DNA from: Bryobacterales bacterium
GTDB taxonomy: Bacteria; Acidobacteriota; Terriglobia; Bryobacterales; Bryobacteraceae
Reading direction: 5' to 3'
Length of the DNA stretch: 44,449 nucleotides
Assembly (NCBI GenBank): GCA_025350625.1
Contig: JANXXL010000342.1
Span: 1-44,449 of the forward strand
Shown here in pieces: positions 42,706 to 44,449 of this stretch (positions are counted from its first letter, which is position 1; each line of letters opens with the position of its first letter). Both the position numbers and the translations under genes were made by a program. The notes under the pieces are model-generated. The model was not told where the DNA came from, searched no databases, and saw nothing but the letters and a program-made list of their open reading frames with translations.

Positions 42706-42783
42706 ATGAAATATCTCATTGCGTGGGGGCTCGGCGTTCCGGGGGCCTTAATCTTTGTCTGGTTTTTGATGAGCCATCACTAG
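42706..42783 (+). CDS. 25-residue hydrophobic micropeptide (AW-x-LGVPG type, copy 2)
   Basis: A 25-codon frame with AAGGAGA 6-12 bases before the ATG. The product is one membrane helix, MKYLIAWGLGVPG followed by ALIFVWFLMSHH. It is a clear paralogue of the 24-residue frame at 37687-37761 (shared AW-x-LGVPG, WFL and terminal His-His). It precedes a DUF883/ElaB-like gene by about 100 bases in the same direction, with a structured hairpin between, and then a holin-family relic and katE. The neighbourhood suggests membrane stress or stationary-phase function; this is inference. Confidence 0.78.
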   Translation: MKYLIAWGLGVPGALIFVWFLMSHH

Positions 42784-42789
42784 TCCGCT

Positions 42790-42819
42790 GGTGGTTACCA
42801 CGCCATAAGGCGAACCACC
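42790..42819 (+). other. Nested hairpin after micropeptide 2
   Basis: Outer stem GGTGGTT (42790-42796) with AACCACC (42813-42819), a 4-base one-sided bulge, inner stem CGCC/GGCG and an ATAA tetraloop. It starts 6 bases after the micropeptide stop. There is no T-run. It may stabilise the short message or partly terminate before the DUF883 gene. Confidence 0.45.
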
Positions 42820-42882
42820 TGATGCCAGTCTAGAGGCAGCAAGAACATAGAAGGAAAGAAAAACATCTCGAAAGGAAAAGAA

Positions 42883-43299
42883 ATGCCAGAGACAAATTAC
42901 GGATATGAGACTGAGACAACCAAGTTGGCGGAACAGGCCGCCGAGGTTGCCAAAAAGGCCAAGGAGTCCGTCTCCGAGGCTGCGAAGACCATGAAGAGCA
43001 AGACTGACGAGTTTGGCCGGACCGCCGTGAATAAGCTCGAAGACCAACGCAGGTCGGCCGCCGGCGCGTTACACGAAACGGCCAGCAGCCTTCATGAAAA
43101 CGCCGGAAGGTTGCCGAATGGGCGCGATATGGCGAATTCCGCTGCTGAAAAAGTGGATGCCGTGGCGGGGTATCTGGACCGGCACGATACCAAACAAATG
43201 GTGGCCGATCTTGAAGGCGTCGTTAAAAAGAATCCCCTGCCCGCCCTGCTGATCGCCGGTGCGGTGGGTTTTCTGATTGGGCGGACGATCCGCAACTAA
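42883..43299 (+). CDS. DUF883/ElaB-YqjD-like inner-membrane-anchored protein
   Basis: 138 residues. A long charged, coiled-coil-prone helix (TKLAEQAAEVAKKAKESVSE and onwards to about 110) is followed by a C-terminal membrane anchor KKNPLPALLIAGAVGFLIGR, the hallmark of the ElaB/YqjD/DUF883 group. E. coli members are stationary-phase proteins that tether ribosomes to the inner membrane. In many genomes a holin-superfamily gene (YqjE-like) follows; here that gene is broken. AAAGGAAAAG lies before the ATG. Confidence 0.83.
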   Translation: MPETNYGYETETTKLAEQAAEVAKKAKESVSEAAKTMKSKTDEFGRTAVNKLEDQRRSAAGALHETASSLHENAGRLPNGRDMANSAAEKVDAVAGYLDRHDTKQMVADLEGVVKKNPLPALLIAGAVGFLIGRTIRN

Positions 43300-43310
43300 G
43301 CCCGGGTCAC

Positions 43311-43516
43311 ATGGCCCTCGATAACCGCCGCTCGGTTTCAGAAGTACTGCGGGGCATTTTGGGAACGTGCAGGACATTGTCCGCTCCGAAGTGCGCCTGG
43401 CGAAGTCGGATCTAAAAGCAGAGGCGGGTAAGGCTGTCAGCGCCGTTACCGGAAAGAAGAGCGGGCACAATCCTCTTATACCGCGGGAGTTTGAAGCCTC
43501 TACCCATCGAATCTAG
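43311..43516 (+). pseudogene. Relic of a phage-holin-superfamily (YqjE-like) protein
   Basis: From the ATG at 43311 the frame reads MALDNRRSVSEVLRGIL, the usual start of holin-superfamily III/YqjE-like proteins, but then runs into a stop after about 34 codons. Adjusting by one base at the GGG run at 43361 restores [20 protein letters not shown] and EAGKAVSAV, after which the family's two membrane segments should follow; instead the frame goes to [17 protein letters not shown] and a stop at 43514-43516. So there is a one-base deletion in a G-run and loss of the membrane part. It lies exactly where an intact partner of the DUF883 gene is expected. Confidence 0.7.
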
Positions 43517-43556
43517 GCTTCTTAGAGAACGGAAGTCGCGACTTGTTACGAGGAAC

Positions 43557-44449
43557 ATGAAACCCAAAAAAAAGACCAAAGATAACGCGTTGCGTGGTAA
43601 AGGCGGGGAACTTCATCAGACCGCAGGGGCCGATGTGCCCGTGCTTACCACCCAGCAAGGCACGCCCGTTTCCGACGATCAGAATTCGTTGCGGATAGGG
43701 CCGCGGGGCCCGACGGCTCTCGAAGACTTCCACTTACGTGAAAAAATCTTCCATTTCGATCACGAGCGCATCCCTGAACGAGTGGTGCACGCGCGCGGGT
43801 TCGGCGCTCATGGGTACTTCGAAAACTACCAGCGTCTTCCCGACCTTACTTCGGCCGACCTGTTCCAGCGAGCCGGTGAGAAGACACCGGCTTTTGTCCG
43901 CTTCTCAACGGTAGCCGGCAATAAAGGCTCCGCCGATCTGGCGCGCGATGTGCGCGGCTTCGCCGTAAAGCTCTACACGCAACAGGGAAACTGGGACATT
44001 GTGGGCAACAATATACCGGTATTCTTTATTCAGGACGCGATCAAGTTTCCGGATCTGATCCACGCTGCTAAACAGGAGCCAGACCGCGATTTCCCGCAGG
44101 CGCAAACCGCTCACGATAACTTTTGGGATTTCATTTCGCTAATGCCCGAAAGCATGCACATGATCATGTGGGTGATGTCGGATCGTGCTCTTCCGCGGTC
44201 CTTCCGCTTCATGGAAGGTTTCGGTGTGCATACTTTCCGCTTGGTAACCGCAGCGGGAAAGTCGACCTTCGTTAAATTCCATTGGAAACCCAAGCTGGGC
44301 ATGCAGTCGGTATTATGGAATGAAGCGGTAAAAATCAACGGCGCGGACCCGGATTTTCATCGAAGAGATCTCTGGAACGCCATCCAGTCAGGCAACTTTC
44401 CCGAATGGGAGTTGGGCTACCAGCTTTTTGACAATAAATTCGCCGACAA
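43557..44449 (+). CDS. katE: Catalase, large-subunit (KatE/HPII-like), 5' part
   Basis: 297 codons are visible before the window ends. ACGAGGAAC precedes the ATG. The N-terminal extension with [20 protein letters not shown] and [20 protein letters not shown] is typical of large clade 2 catalases (about 700 residues). The distal heme His is residue 78 ([14 protein letters not shown]) and the catalytic Asn is in [14 protein letters not shown] (about 151). [20 protein letters not shown] and HTFRLV follow as expected. It breaks down hydrogen peroxide in the cytoplasm. The C-terminal heme-Tyr region and flavodoxin-like domain lie outside the window. Confidence 0.95.
   Translation, partial: MKPKKKTKDNALRGKGGELHQTAGADVPVLTTQQGTPVSDDQNSLRIGPRGPTALEDFHLREKIFHFDHERIPERVVHARGFGAHGYFENYQRLPDLTSADLFQRAGEKTPAFVRFSTVAGNKGSADLARDVRGFAVKLYTQQGNWDIVGNNIPVFFIQDAIKFPDLIHAAKQEPDRDFPQAQTAHDNFWDFISLMPESMHMIMWVMSDRALPRSFRFMEGFGVHTFRLVTAAGKSTFVKFHWKPKLGMQSVLWNEAVKINGADPDFHRRDLWNAIQSGNFPEWELGYQLFDNKFAD

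Noticed and set aside
1-44449. CRISPR array, intact IS element or prophage
   Set aside because: No regularly spaced repeats, transposase, integrase or phage structural genes were seen; the only holin-like sequence is a YqjE-type relic, not a phage gene.

Overview
The window looks like chromosomal DNA of an Acidobacteriota bacterium, most likely of the Bryobacterales / 'Candidatus Solibacter' type. This is inferred from gene content, not from a marker tree: an Oar-like TonB-dependent receptor with a carboxypeptidase-regulatory N-domain, YVTN and PQQ-like propellers, a DUF1587/1592/1588/1585 'Planctomycete-type' cytochrome, an LssY-domain secreted protein, a dnaK-dnaJ-hspR operon, and many GTG/TTG starts with 4-base ATGA overlaps.

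Layout. 1-533: 3' end of a CpsB-type tyrosine phosphatase. 604-5334: secreted YVTN propeller and a TonB-dependent receptor. 5350-7350 (-): secreted three-part protein (PA-IL-like, LssY_C, alpha/beta hydrolase). 7405-8793: M48 metallopeptidase. 8885-14450: secreted PQQ-type propeller, diheme DUF1592 cytochrome and a translationally coupled exported ankyrin protein, closed by a strong hairpin. 14607-15254: a decayed FitAB/VapBC-type toxin-antitoxin pair with several frameshifts. 15287-18922: a good sigma70 promoter, dnaK, dnaJ and the repressor gene hspR. 18995-23446: housekeeping run yicC-gmk-rpoZ-coaBC-udg-tmk. 23438-27942 (-): ntrY-ntrX followed by a two-gene chromate transporter. 27991-28637 (-): small conserved protein and acpS. 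28708-30554: DUF4126 membrane protein and a flavin disulfide reductase. 30559-32927 (-): cytochrome bd (cydAB). 32998-36791: Cys-rich protein, a run of TPR proteins and rnc. 36803-37616: small conserved protein and dtd. 37629-38418: 24-residue membrane peptide, P-type ATPase relic and tRNA-Ser(CGA). 38545-42415 (-): PaoABC-type molybdenum aldehyde oxidoreductase. 42706-44449: second hydrophobic micropeptide, a DUF883/ElaB-like protein, a broken holin-family gene and the start of katE.

How the parts fit: the left third is export and surface biology, the middle is conserved core operons, and the right end is redox and stress functions. The most unusual items are two paralogous micropeptides 5 kb apart sharing an AW-x-LGVPG core (both too short for normal gene calling), a cluster of gene relics next to tRNA-Ser and katE, a vapBC-like relic with interlocking frameshifts, and an NtrX-type regulator whose sigma54-contact loop reads GSLAGA instead of GAFTGA. 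I found no CRISPR array, intact IS element, prophage or rRNA.
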